From NCBI GenBank assembly GCA_932294295.1, contig OW028579.1, forward strand, positions 37,083,362-37,147,361: a DNA stretch of 64,000 bases, read 5' to 3'. Shown here in pieces: positions 12,409 to 24,940 of this stretch (position 1 is its first letter; each line of letters opens with the position of its first letter). This DNA comes from Alitta virens. Taxonomy: Eukaryota > Annelida > Polychaeta > Phyllodocida > Nereididae. The notes under the pieces were generated by a model that ran no database searches, had not been told where the DNA came from, and worked only from the letters and a program-made list of their open reading frames with translations. A program made the position numbers and the translations under genes.

Positions 12409-12420
12409 GAACTTGGAACT

Positions 12421-12426
12421 AATAAA
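12421..12426 (+). terminator. Poly(A) signal of copy 2
   Basis: AATAAA lies 12 bases past the stop, in the same position and context as in copy 1. Confidence 0.7.
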
Positions 12427-13076
12427 AATTCCTTAACAGTGTTTTATCATGTGATTTTTGTTACTAGTGTGCACACTAAAATAACAAACAACTGTGTTGC
12501 ACTCTGCATTCATCCCTAATGTAAAGAGCACATTCTGACAGATTTACAGTTACACCCTGACTCATTCCCGTCTCAAGTAAGGAGACAGGTCGGGTCTGTG
12601 AATCGCAAAGTGACGTCACAATCTGTGTATGCTAGGTATCAACCAACCAGATCAAAGAATTAAAGAATTCGCCAGACCCAACTTGAGTGTTTCTTCACTC
12701 AGGGAACCAGAGAGGTTACACCCTTGACCTGCTGATGCACAGTGATTCACAGTTTTCCGCCACTCTTGGCCTTAAACACAGGTTCAACTGCAGTGGCTTA
12801 ACAGCTCATCCCAGAACAATCACTATGATTTCGTATTAACAGGTGCCCGTTACCTGATTTCGAGGTGAGGCAGTAGTTGCAAAGGGATATTCTCAAACTG
12901 TTCATGCCATGGTGATGGTTCCGACCAAGCTACTACCTAGTCATATATATTCTAAGCCTTGCTACCACAGAAGGGACACATTTTGGAATATCCCTTTGGG
13001 ATACCACTGGGGATCCAAGTGAGTGTTACGTGGTCACATAAGTCTACTTGCACGTTATTACTTGTGAGACGGGCTT
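12427..13076. other. Intergenic, no gene seen
   Basis: No exon-like or transposon-like coding sequence is recognisable. A stretch CTGCTGATGCACAG near 12729-12742 resembles the start of exon 2 of the pseudogene (14748-14761) but does not continue. Confidence 0.4.
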
Positions 13077-13360
13077 TGTTGAATGTTTTGTAGGATAATG
13101 GATTGAAGGATGCAATGTATTGTAAATATATTTGACTACACTATTCCTTGATTTGATGTCATGTAGATGTGTAGCTGACTATTTAATGATGGCAAGGAGT
13201 ATCTAGATATTCATTTGGGTTAATTCTTTATTTATTGTAGATTCACCACTATTGTCAAAGAGTCACACAAAGTTGCTGTCAACAATTCGTGTCAATGTGT
13301 GTGGAATAAATATTGTTTCTTCAAATAACAAATCTGTGTTATCCTACAAAACATTCAATA
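13077..13360. mobile_element. MITE, 284 bp, 22-bp terminal inverted repeats
   Basis: The ends are inverted repeats sharing TTGAATGTTTTGTAGGATAA, with one mismatch over 22 bases. The element is flanked on both sides by GGCTT (13072-13076 and 13361-13365), a probable 5-bp target duplication. There is no open frame inside, so this is a non-autonomous DNA transposon. The superfamily is not identifiable by eye. Confidence 0.8.
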
Positions 13361-13554
13361 GGCTTATATAATTGCCATTTCGAAAATTGATTCGACCGAG
13401 TACTCACTGTTCAGCCTTCATCCCTGCTTATTTTGTATCTTGATTTTGTTTGCTTCTCTTCTCTTCTAACATTACATTCTACTAAACTTCACTACACTCT
13501 CCTGAACTCTTCTCTGTTCTTGTCAGTCCTTAACTTGCTCAGCCCACTGAGGCT

Positions 13555-13733
13555 GCCAGGTAGTCTTGCTGCTCCCTTGGTCTACCACTTGGGGGGGTTC
13601 GATTCCCGGTCGAGCCTAAGTTGGATGGCTGTTTTCATCCTTCGTCTCATTGCCATGGTCTCTGCCTGTCCTAATTAGCCCAACTGGTGCAGAAATAAAG
13701 GACGTAAAGCCCTAATCACCCACCCTACCACTT
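13555..13733 (+). repeat. tRNA-derived SINE, family 1, copy a
   Basis: A B-box-like GGTTCGATTCC is followed by a body shared with the copies at 24761-24940 and 42863-43048: GGATGGCTGTTTTCATCC, CATTGCCATGGTCTCTGCC, CCTAATTAGCCC and GGACGTAAAGCCCTAATC. The tRNA-like head is damaged here. Confidence 0.75.
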
Positions 13734-14735
13734 GGGGTCTGTCATAGAAGCCGCCACAGGCCACAGGGAGAACCCTCTGCATAAACTTTAAAAGTTACAC
13801 AGATTATTTCAAAACCAATTAATATTCACAATTATTATACCACATGAGATCCTCCACAATGATTTCATCAACACCTTTAAAATACCACCAATATCGGCTG
13901 ATAAAGGTTGGGTTGAAAACCTCCTGTGTAGCTGAGCAAAGATGTAAGTTGTGAAAGAGATATATGCCAAGAATCATTTTAATGATCATCTCCTGAACAC
14001 TCAACCAAGGAAGATGCTGGCTGCCTTTCATTCTTGAAATCAGAGCAAATTTCTGAAAATGATTTTACAATCGTGCATTTTACAAAAATCTTTTTTGATA
14101 AAAACGTAGGAAATCGCAACTAACCTACATTGATATACTGAATTACTGATAATCCATTTAAATCACGGTAATTAATGAACTTTGTAACAATCTCACAGTT
14201 GTATAGTGAACAATTATTTTTGTAATTAATCATAAATGTAAGAAAAAGAACAATTATATTATCATAACCCTTTCTATATTTAGTAACCCAGTTTCAAATC
14301 TAACAAAATATCTTATCAAGATTTCCTAACAAATCATAGGATACTATCTTTTGGTGGGGTTTCAGTTGAAATTTCCCATTGTTGTTTTTTTTAAGCTCTT
14401 TCTGTGCAAAGCTTAAGATAAGATATTTTCAAATAAGAGTTCCATCTCAGCACTAGCTTTATTTGCACAATTGATATTGCTTTTTTATCTACACCTTAGC
14501 CCGAATGGCATCCAAACATTGTAGAGAATGTCCCAGCCTTTATGGTGTCATCATTGGAAGCGATTTAAAGTAAAACATTTTTGAGTGAATAAATTCTTTC
14601 TTCATTGACTATCATTGAGTTCATAGTTCACAATCTCTAGTCATTATGGTGCAGGTCAAAGAGTCATTTGTGTCAGTAGCCTACCTACCATGGTATAAGT
14701 AGGACACAAGGCAGTGCGTATGAAGATTGATTCAG
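13734..14735. other. AT-rich intergenic sequence, no gene seen
   Basis: No supported exon is visible. The signal-peptide exon of the downstream pseudogene should lie here, but no ATG-plus-hydrophobic exon like those of copies 1 and 2 was found. Confidence 0.4.
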
Positions 14736-14959
14736 AACTACTTTCCTGCTGATGCACAGACAGCAGGATTCAGTCGACCAAACAGATATCAACAATGCCC
14801 TGAATCTGATCTTGAATGATGCAAGCCTCCTGGACTTCACTCGTATTGGAGTTGGTATTGCTAACATAGGAGACAGGAGATTGGTGGTGAGTTGCTTCGT
14901 GGCAAATATGATGTTCATTGTATATATAAAACATTAAATTGTACTTCAAATTCGGAAAC

Positions 14960-15640
14960 TAATTCATAAGATGCTTCAAGAAAGCATCTTTCCTGATACA
15001 CTAAAAATCGCAAAATTAATTCCAATTCACAACTCTCATTTGTTTGAAAAATATAGGCATATCTCTTCACAAAATAATTCTTGATATGGGTCAAAGCAAA
15101 ATCCTGTTAATATATGTATGGACCTTTCAAAGGCTTTGGATACAATAGACCGTGATATACTTAAACAAACGAAAAGATTATGGCATCAGAGAAAAATCAC
15201 TTGAACTATTCAAAAGCTATCTCAGTAATAGAATCTAATACGTCAGTTACAATGGCAAATCATCTGACTACCTAACAATCAAATGTGGAATGATACAAGG
15301 GTTCATTCTTGGCCCTTTGCTTTTTATCATGTATATAAATGATATAGTTAGAGCAACACATTTGTTTTCACTAGTACTCTATACTGATGACACAATGGTG
15401 CTCACAGCACTCAATACAGACTTCAAAAACAACATTGAGATGCTAAATCAAGACCTGCAACTAATGTCAGACCTGAAAGTAAATAAATTATGTTAAATAT
15501 AAATAAAACAATCAAAATCATACATCACATTCCACAAAAAAAAAAAATCGAATACCCAGACCTATTCATAGAAGGAATTAAAATAGAATTTGTCCAGAAG
15601 TTCAACTTTTTAGGTCGTGAAAACATAACTATGCCATAAA
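14960..15640 (+). mobile_element. Decayed LINE reverse transcriptase in intron 2 of the pseudogene
   Basis: Fragments in shifting frames read as non-LTR reverse transcriptase: FPDTLKIAKLIPI, MDLSKALDTIDRDIL, then QGFILGPLLFIMYINDI (RT domain 4) and YTDDT in place of the FADDT/YADDT catalytic box. A frameshift and a stop near 15160-15240 break the frame. The motif style fits the Jockey/CR1/L2 group. The sequence is inactive. Confidence 0.8.
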
Positions 15641-17438
15641 TTGGAATTACCTTATTGATGGTGTTTTTTTTTGGTTCACAGATAGCATTTCAGATCAGAT
15701 CTACATCATTCTAATGTTGGCCATAGTCAGTCCTCATCTGTCTGATGTTGATCCACTGAGTCAAGCCACCTGGGCTAGGCATTACAATGAATACAACTAA
15801 ATGCAGAAGATATTTTACAACCACTATAAACTTGGTTTGGCGAGTTGATAGTCCAATGGGTTTACCCCAAACATCCATATTAATTGTGGGAATTGTGAAG
15901 GAAGTAAAAAAATTGGCCAAAGTGAGAACATGAATTCCTGATATTGGGACAGTCAAAAATGGTTTGAATATGTCATCTTGCTCTTTCAGAATCCACAATG
16001 GTATTTACACAGTGGTGACACCAGCCATGCAATGGCTATTGTCATAGGTGCACAACAGCCTGGTTTGAATTAGTTTGCAAGGATCAACTGTAAGTGCTTC
16101 AAATATTGCATAAAGAGTTTATTTGCATTGTACTGTATTGAGCACATTATCGTTTGATTCATGGAAATAATAAAGACGAATGTAAACATTCCAGTTTCTG
16201 TCTTCGGAATGAAGAGCTGTGACATACGACATCGAAGGAACACCCATCTGCATCACTGTCATGTGGACCGTTGGCTCTAATGAAGTGAATGTCAAGGCAA
16301 ATGGTTAGTTTGATGTTAATTGAATTAATATAATTAAGGAGGAATTACACTAGTACCCAGCAGAGGGCCAGACTTATAATAGTTTGTATTTCAATGATAC
16401 TACATTTGATGATGGCTGACCTAATCGGAGAGATCATTTGGACTTTTAAAGTATAATTTAATTTGGTTCAAATACAAGATCGTACAATCAGGACTTGGTA
16501 TCAATACATTTAATCATTTCCATCTGATTATTCTTGCCAAATGCAAACATACAACATAAGGGCATTATCTTCCTGTATGAATATAACTTTGTTATAGTTT
16601 TGAACTTGTCAATATCACGCAATCATCTAGAAGTTTCTCATTTAAACTAGAACAGAAGTTATGAACAGAATCTGCAAGCATCTGGAATTTATTAGTGATG
16701 TAATGGGATAATGCAGTACTGCAAAACAAAATCCAATTTTCAAATCTATAAAACTGCCAATAAAACTATTCAGGCTGGAGTCTCTATCAAATCTCTCTAC
16801 TCTTGAGGTAGTATGAAGCTCATCACATTGAACAAGGGGAGGTTGTTGATGATTGGTAAGTATTCCACAATTGCAACCATGCTGAACCACAACCGTAGTG
16901 TGAGCAGAGGCTTTTGCAACAACATAACCAATCCCAGACGTGTCTTCAGGTTGACCATTTCTCTATTGCAGGTCTACCCTAAGTTGACTCCCAACAGAGC
17001 TTTGTATGGACAGATGAGGGATGTGGCCGGAGAGTGGGAACAGGAAAGTAGGGAACCAGGAACGAATTTGGTGTCTCTGGTCAGTATGCAGTTCACACTT
17101 TAGTGCTGTGATGCTGTCTACGAGTAGACTACTTAACCATGTGCGAGCTTCAGACTGACGTAGAAACAGCGTATAATATCCTAATCTTGGTAGTTTTACA
17201 TTACTTTAATGATAATAGTGCCTGGGTTAGTTTTTGTGATATCTGGTGAGTGGCTCAAAATGAGTTTCCAGGACTCGAGGGTCTCGAGTAGAGACAGGCT
17301 GTGATGACTGTGATCCAATCACACCTTAAGCCAGGAATTCCAGGGGTAGAGATCCGCATGGGGCTCATTACTCCAATAATGTCTAAGATCATGTGTTAAC
17401 AATAACAATAGCGTAAATTTACTGTTTTTGTTACTGTT

Positions 17439-17626
17439 CCAGTTTCCTCTTTCAGTATGGTCTTAAAAGCAAGGTGGCCTGATTTATTTCCTACCATAGT
17501 GTACTAGATTAGAAATCATTTAATGCACCATAGCCGAATAAGGAGATACACCAAGAGAAAATTTTCTATGGTAGGAAATAAATCAGGCCACCTTGCTTTT
17601 AAGACCATACTGAAAGAGGAAACTGG
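17439..17626. repeat. Perfect inverted repeat, 61-bp arms, 66-bp loop
   Basis: Left arm 17439-17499 (starting CCAGTTTCCTCTTTCAGTAT) is the exact reverse complement of right arm 17566-17626. It lies in intron 5 of the pseudogene. A transcript would fold into a long hairpin. Perfect arms mean a recent origin or active gene conversion. Confidence 0.9.
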
Positions 17627-18599
17627 AAAAAGATAAAAAAAGAGACTAGCTGTAATTTATGGATTTCCTCTCATTCAGCTAGTGGAACAGATAATTTTGG
17701 ACTTCTCTTGGTATAACTTTTCAGCAGGACCATCTTACAATGCCTGGCATGACTGGAACTTAATCAGTATACTGAACTAGGCCTAACGACATTGTAAAAT
17801 ACCAAACAATAGTTGTCCTCTCTAAGGGAAGTCATGGAACAATCATTGTGGACATGTTATTTGTATTGCTAACAGAATTCCTTAAATCCAATATAGGCTA
17901 TCATTGTCTATGTATAGTATGGGGTATAATATGAGTGTCATTGACCTAAGGTTGTGTACTATAGGCGTAATCCTAGTCTTGCCCAAGAACAGTAACATTC
18001 AAAATGTGAACAGATAAGCAATTGTTTCCTTACCAAATAAGAAGACAATTGAAGAAGATTGCATAGCATTTATTATATATCCAATGCTCATTCTGTATTT
18101 TGCTCTTGGTAAGTTCTTGATCACGTGACGACAACAAATATCATGGCCCTTTGTTTGTGAAATACTGTTTTCAATAGGTCCTTGGTAGATATACACAAAA
18201 ATTAAATCCTATATTTCTCTCACACCGAACAATATTTCTATAATATTACCTACACTTTACAGGGACGTGAATAGTGCATTTGCAAATGCAGTCCAATCGG
18301 ACAATGTGACACAGGCTTGCGATGTGATGATGACAGACATTGCAATGAAAACCAGCTGACCTGCTCAGGTGCTTGTAACTAAAGTTATAAACAGTCTATT
18401 TAAACTGGTGCTTAGCACTGTCTTTTATCAAATCATTAATTACTGCATATGAATATTAAATGCATTAAAACATTTGCTATCTAACCTTAAGACAGATGGG
18501 TCTAATTACATGTTCTGCATTGCCTGGGTTTATCACAATTTAGAATCAGAAGTTATCAGAGTAGTTTTGAACTGAAATAATTGAATACAAAATTAAACA

Positions 18600-19935
18600 G
18601 AACCTTCATGTCATGTTATTAATATATGCTTACTAATAAGCGTAGAATACATAGCAAGATGACGGAATACCTCTCAACACAAGCTCATAAAGCGCTCTTT
18701 GCACTGCAAGGTGATTCAAAACAAGCATTAGGAAAAATCGATCCCATGCTATCTCTTCGAATGTTTGATACCTATATTTCACCTATCCTGGAGTACAATA
18801 GTGAAATATGGACAAGTGAAAAATCTATGCCTGAATTAGAAAATTTGCAACTTGCATATCTTAAGAACATATTAGGAGTTAGAAAACAAAACACCATCTT
18901 TAGCAGTCTATGGTGAAACAGGTAGATCCCCATTGCATGTCAGACAGAAAATTAGAATGGTGAATTACTGGATAAGATTGGAAAGAGCACCTGATGACAG
19001 TTTACTTAAGAAATGTTTAAATTTTCAGAAGGAAATTTATGTGAATGCAGTAAATGGAAATAACTGGTTCAGTAAAGTGTGTCATGTATTAAATAACTGC
19101 AACATTGAATATGATATTAGTAACCTCAGAAACTTTGACATTGATAATATCTCTAACACAGTGAAACTAAGACTCTATGAAGCCGAAAATGAGCGACTTA
19201 TAAATGCAATAAATGACAGTTCACAACAACCAAAACTTAGGACATATAAACTATTTAAAACTGATTGTAGAATAGAACCTTATTTTGAATTGCAACAAAT
19301 TCGCAAAGTGTTAACTGAAATAGCTAGATTTAGGACAAGTTCACATAGCCTGAAGATTGAAACAGGTCGACACCATAAACCAATAATTCCCGTACCTAAT
19401 AGAATATGTGAAAAGAGTACGTTAAACTTTGTAGAAGATGAAATTCACTGTTTGATAGTCTGTCCTGGTAATGAGCAACACCGTGTTAACCTTTTTTTGA
19501 ATGCAACTAAATTTATTAACAACTTCTTGTCTCTAGATGATATAACTAAGTTTACAGCAATAATGACAAACTAGGAACCTGAGTTATTAAATAGTTTAGG
19601 AAAGTTTCTCCTTCAAGCCGATGTGTAGAGAAAACCATCTCCTGTATCCACACAGTTATTAATTTAGTTTATTAGTTTATTAGTTATGATGTGCTTGTCA
19701 TGTTTTGGACTTTAAGAGTGAAATGTTTTTATTAGCGGCTTGTATTTTTTTAATTTTATTGTGTATGTGGATTTTAAACACGTATTAATAGTTAACTTGG
19801 TGGCTGGAACCTTGATTATTGAAATTTTATTGCTTTCTGTATTTACATTAATGTCGCTTTCATGTTATCTTTTAACTGAATGACATATGTATCACTTATG
19901 ATATTTTACATGTCAATAAAATCTATATATATATT
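18600..19935 (+). mobile_element. 5'-truncated LINE, C-terminal part and 3' end
   Basis: Two frames (18626-18916 and 18933-19574) are offset by a frameshift near 18895. They encode the end of a non-LTR retrotransposon polyprotein: EYNSEIWT, LENLQLAYLKNILGV, then the terminal region with SSHSLKIETGR, RICEKS, VEDEIHCLIVCP. This matches the usual R.C..C...EDE.H.L..CP module with its second cysteine changed. The 3' region ends in AATAAAATC followed by a TA run near 19915-19935. It is inactive. Confidence 0.8.
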
Positions 19936-20092
19936 AATATTAGCAATTTTTGATCATGGCTCAAGAACTTCAGGATCAGATTCACACATCAACACAATTT
20001 TTCTTTTTAGTCAACCTCCCATTCAAAAGGGCACCTGATGACAGGAGAAGCATTGATAACACCAAACTCCTTATTTATCTCAATAAAATACC

Positions 20093-20098
20093 TTTATT
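20093..20098 (-). terminator. Candidate poly(A) signal of the sushi-domain gene
   Basis: TTTATT on the + strand (AATAAA on the gene's strand) lies about 105 bases past the stop. Another candidate lies about 20 bases nearer the gene. Confidence 0.4.
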
Positions 20099-20203
20099 TA
20101 CTTTTCTGCTTTGCATACACCATTATCACACTTAAGTCTTCAATAAATCTAATACCTACAATAAATCAAATACCAACCATAACATGCTTGACATAGAACT
20201 GTA

Positions 20204-23200
20204 TTAGCATTCATCATTATATGAACATCTTGATGAATATTGAGAACATTGATTGTCTGCTCTTATCTGGTTCACGTCAGAATCAGACGGGTTGTAATCA
20301 TCATAGCTCTTTGTAGTAACATTCAGTAATTTGAAATTGGCCCCAAAAAGAGCAGTAGAAGCATTGCTGACATCTGCTGCCTCAACGATTCGTTCTGTAT
20401 AGGATGTTGTCAGGTGGCGCACTTGATCAGTGGTAGGTTTTGCCTTTCTCTTACATAGCTCGACACAACGGTTGTCATCTTTCGAAATACCGAGAACAGC
20501 ACAAGCCTCACGACATCGACCATATTTGCAGTTGAGTTTGAAATGGTAGGAGAAGATCAGCTCTGTAATCACTGTATTGGTTGTTATTGCTTTGTTGGAA
20601 TTGTTCATAGCTGGTGTAGTCGTTGCCATGGATGCTTCTTTCCTTGTATTGTTTGTTTCATTTACAGTGTCATCAGCCTGCAGCATCAGATTATCATCTG
20701 ATGATTCAAATTCAGCATCTTCGTTAAAAACAAGATTTTCTACAGCTTCTTTGTCGATGTAATCCGCCCACAGTGCATGCACCACATCATCGACTTCAAC
20801 TTTCTCATGCATCACATTATTTTTGCAATGCGTTCTCAAGCTGATTAGACTCACATTCAACCTAACGTTATGAATGGTGAGGTTCCCGATGGTTGAGTTT
20901 AGGATTCCCAAAACTTTATCTGCACCCTGCTGTAATTCTTTGGAATCAATTGCTTCACAAGTTCTATTGACTGTGAGAATCATTTCAGTGGTAATTGGTG
21001 CTTCTGTAAAACAACAAAGCAGTGAAATCTTCAATCACCAAAAACCGAACTGGATAATTCGAAAGTTTAAGAGAATAAGATGCAACTAAGCAAATTGGAA
21101 TAAAAACATCTTAGGTTAAACAGTGTATGGAAAATATCTACAATTAGTTTATGAGCATTAATGTTTTATTCTCAAATCTGATAATATAAGAAATTTCTTA
21201 CGCTCGCATCCTCCGATCTGTGCAGAGGGATTTTTTGCCGCATGAATGTGGGACCAAATGAAAGCTGTTGTTGGACCACAGAATTCAAAGGGTTTGCTTG
21301 TGGCCTTGGGTATGTAGCCCCTTTCACAAATGAGTTCACAAATTGTTGAATCAGCCCATTCTTCTCTCCTACAAATCATTTGGCCATGGTCTGGTATGTC
21401 GCTTTTGCGCAGAGGTCTGCATGTTTTAGGGGCTATGATGAAGTAAAAGAATCAATATTTTATTACACAGAGAGAAATTTATGTAATCATTACATTATAA
21501 TTTTCAAGGCAATCATCAAATACTTGTATATGCTGTCGATGTAAAAAATGTTCTTAAGTAAATAGTGATTTGTAAATCCTTGTTTGGGTTTTGAGTGTTG
21601 AAAATTAAAAAAAAAAAAAATACACATTCACACATGTCACTTAAAGAAAATATACAACTACTACTGTAATCAGAGCTAGAAATAGCAAAAAAGTAAATGA
21701 AAATATACAAGAAATGTGCAAATGTAACTGAGATACAGCAGTTTTCGAGGGGGCATCGCTGACTGAACCATCAGAACACCTTTTAAAGACAGTTAAAAAG
21801 TTAGATTAGGACAGGGTGAAACCACAGGCCCAACATGTGTGAGATCATTAACCAACATATAAAATGTGCCAAATGGGGTAAAACTGTAACTCCTAACATC
21901 AGTTTAATAACATAAACATTGCCTTATCTACTTTTTGATCCGTCTCCAAACATTGCTCTGAAGAATCAGTGAGCGATGCCCTCTCGAAAACTGCTGTGAG
22001 CAATGACAGTTGAGCATGGACAACATGTAACTAAGGTGAAGATGGAGGGACAAGAATGATTAACTGGAGAAATGACAACAACTGGATGAGACAAGCACAA
22101 GATAAAGCAGTACATTGAAGATGCATGTTTGATGTTTGTGGAAGAAACCTTTTGATGATGAGGACAACGAAGGACTTGTGGGCAACCATTTCAAATAGTA
22201 CACGAAAAAGACGATTACATTAAAGTAGACTGAAAAAATATTAACGTGAACCAAAAGTCAAACTGACCAACACAAGGCAGCATCTTTGTGACATTGCTGC
22301 GCAGGACATGAGACCAGAAGAAATTTGTATCCGGACCGCAGTGTTCTTCTTTTAAAGATGGTTCTGTTACTTCGTATGGATATGAGCAAGTTCTAACACA
22401 TGTCATCCTTGTGTCGTCTGTTGTGCAAACAACTTGACCGTGTTGTGGTGCATCCTCGGGACTGATGTTGTGACAGGATGTTGGAGCTGAAGTAAATCAA
22501 TAGAAATAACAAATATGAAGGAAAGCTATATTCCTTCTTTTGCATTACTTAATCCATAAACAACTTTAATATATGTCAAGACACTTACATCATCATTTCC
22601 TTTTAAAAAGCCAGATTAGTCATTAAGTATTAAGAAAATATCACCAACACTGCTTTTCATCATGTACACATACTGGAGGCAGATGTAGGGAAACAAGGAT
22701 GGATTACACACATATATCAATTTTATTCATGTAGTCAAATATAGTTTATCTTATAAAGACGGGATGTTCCCTTGAGATTAATTGGGCCATTTCATTTAAT
22801 CAACTTAGATATTTGCAATTTCAAAAATGATAATGCCACCAAGAAAAAGGGTTTCTTGGCAAAAATGTAAATTCAATTCTTCTTAAAAATTTGTATTTTT
22901 AAGCAATAGTTTTACCTTCGCATTGAACCTGGCTGATATCGGGTGTCCACGTTCCATAGTAAACTTGAGCACGGTTGCCTCGACTATCAACTTTCCATAC
23001 ACGATGCCCATTTGAGTTACAATAGATATTCTTTGCGGGTTTTTCGATGTATCCAGGATCACACTTCACAGTGCATGTATACTTCCTGTTACTGCGATAA
23101 TTGGAGTAACTGACACATTCAAGCCGGCCATGCTCAAAGGAAGTCGACCTGTCCTCACAGAAGTCATAGGTGCTGCCAAATCCTGTATAACACCAATATT

Positions 23201-23884
23201 GTAATATATCTAGAGACTTGTTGGTCAATGACCCATATGAGGTTAATTGTATATCAATTGGACTGCTCTTTTTGCAATATGCAAAATAAGCCAAACTTCT
23301 CATTGACTGATCATTGTTTGGTTTGTTTGCTGTATTGTCATAAACTGATCATTTTAATTAACACTGACTCTTAAAATTATCATTTGTTTATTAAGTAGGG
23401 CGTGGCCCTTGATATAGCAGCAGAATTTCTGCCTAAGAGGGCCTCTCCCGAATGTACATATTTTAATATGTGATATTTTGAATAAATTGTTCTGAGTTCT
23501 ATTGTTATTATGATTAACCCCCATTTCAACTCGAAGACAGTCATAATGGTTATATATTGCAAAGTGTACATATATAGTGAGTTGGACTTATTAACAAGGT
23601 TACCCATTTCAGTAAATGTCAATTTTGTCAATCCTTGACATTTCATATGGATACCATAGTCTTTTCCGATGATTAGCATTATAATAATTATTGCTAAATA
23701 GTTATCATTGTCGGATTCTATTGTAATTATAAAAAACGTAAAATAAGCCCACAGTGACATTATCATATATTTCAATTACTTCACTGACATTACTGAACTG
23801 TTGTTATGAATGGAATGCATAATTATGAACATACTTACCAAATAACTGGCAAAAGATGACCAAGGCCAACAGGTATTTCGTCAT
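20204..23884 (-). CDS. Secreted protein with three sushi (CCP)-like modules, 5 exons
   Basis: Exons on the - strand are 23884-23839, 23182-22916, 22486-22268, 21432-21202 and 21003-20204. All borders are GT..AG, all introns are phase 1, and 1563 nt give 520 residues. Exon 1 is a signal peptide (MTKYLLALVIFCQLFG). Exons 2-4 each encode one CCP-like module: Cys, a Gly-containing turn, a C-x3-C pair, Pro/Gly-Tyr, Cys, Trp and a final Cys. Each has an extra cysteine pair compared with the usual four. One exon per module with phase 1 borders is typical of sushi proteins. The last exon (residues about 255-520) is rich in Asn-x-Ser/Thr sites, has a six-cysteine cluster (LNCKYGRCREAC...) and no membrane segment. 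Such modules bind complement-like or carbohydrate ligands, but the specific role is unknown. Confidence 0.8.
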
Positions 23885-24760
23885 TCTGAAAATACAAAAT
23901 ATACTGCTTTACTCTACATAAATTAGTGCAAATTATGCACGATTTCGTTGAGTTCCTTCAAAGTGCGCATTGAAGATAATATTTTGAAAAATAAAGCTAC
24001 CTTAAATTCCAGTGTTACAGATGCACAGTCAGGGCAATCCTTTGTGTTTGGGTCAACAGCCAACACAAACCAATATATAGGAGACATGGATATAAGTTTA
24101 GCAATTTTGGAGAAACCGTTGTTGTATTTGTACATTAAAATCCATGTAATCACAAATTTTCTGTGTCAATCAACAAGATATTGTAAGTGTAGCAAAGTAA
24201 AAATATTAAACATATCAATGACTAAGACTCTAAATATCAAATGTTGCAGTGTCCTTCCCATCATAGGTAGCAGGCAACTGAATGTTATTCATAATTCAGT
24301 CTTAGTGGTCAAGTTTGAATGTATGATATCATCCAATGGAGTGATGGGACACAAAGTCCATATAATACATACTCCCCTGCAGCCTTTGACTTGTCAGGGT
24401 GATATAATCCAGAAGGATGATATAATATTTCACCAACGGGCCATGCAGCTATGATTATTAAGTGTATATCCTGGTTGAAGGTCATTGATCAGTGGATAAG
24501 GAATATGTTTGCCCAGATAATACATTACATTTTCATTAAACAATCTCAAGCAGGTCCTTATTAATTTGGTAATTTTACATAATAAGTAAATACACATTAT
24601 ACTGTCTGAAAAAAAAAGTAATCAATAGGGAGGCTGGGACCCATGTGCCAAATACTATACAAAGAAAATAAAACAAATGAAGTGAAAATAAGGATAATTA
24701 CATATTTATTGGAAACCAATAGGTCATAACATACAGGATGGGATATCATCTATAGATGGA
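23885..24760. other. 5' flank of the sushi-domain gene, no second gene seen
   Basis: Open frames occur on both strands here but overlap each other and match nothing I know. The promoter of the - strand gene should lie in the first few hundred bases. No clear TATA box was identified. Confidence 0.35.
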
Positions 24761-24940
24761 TGGGTGGGTGATTAGGGCTTTACGTCCTGTATTTCTGCAT
24801 GGCTAATTAGGACAGGCAGAGACCATGGCAATGAGACGAAGGATGAAACAGCCATCCAACTTAGGCTCGACCGGGAATTGAACCCGGGACCCAGTGGTTG
24901 GAAACCCAGAGCGCTACCTCTGAGCTAGGCCCCTGCCCTG
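24761..24940 (-). repeat. tRNA-derived SINE, family 1, copy b
   Basis: Read on the - strand it has an A-box-like TAGCTCAGAGGTAG, then a B box GGTTCAATTCC, then the same body as the copies at 13555 and 42863, ending CCTAATCACCCACCC. The promoter is complete and the head is well preserved. Confidence 0.85.

Larger units (their letters stand above)
14736..18382 (+). pseudogene. Decayed actinoporin-like gene (copy 3)
   Basis: Exons 2-7 can be aligned: about 14736-14886, 15990-16089, 16195-16296, 16972-17079, 17679-17766 and 18263-18382. Exon 2 is still open (RIGVGIANIGDRRL). Exon 3 has an in-frame TAG at 16071-16073 (Leu in the paralogues). Exon 4 is 102 bases instead of 113, has a frameshift and a GC splice donor. 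Exon 5 has a frameshift near its end. Exon 6 is shortened and its WCD cysteine is His. Exon 7 has a TAG at 18272-18274, but the rest of the cysteine tail remains readable. Exon 1 was not found. It is clearly a dead paralogue, older than the copy 1/copy 2 split judging by its divergence. Confidence 0.85.

Noticed and set aside
14736..14886. Frameshift in exon 2 of the pseudogene
   Set aside because: With the same phase-2 acceptor the exon stays open; the difference from copies 1 and 2 is 15 bases, in frame.
23948..24454. 168-codon + strand frame
   Set aside because: No family resemblance, no start context, and another frame overlaps it on the other strand; treated as chance.
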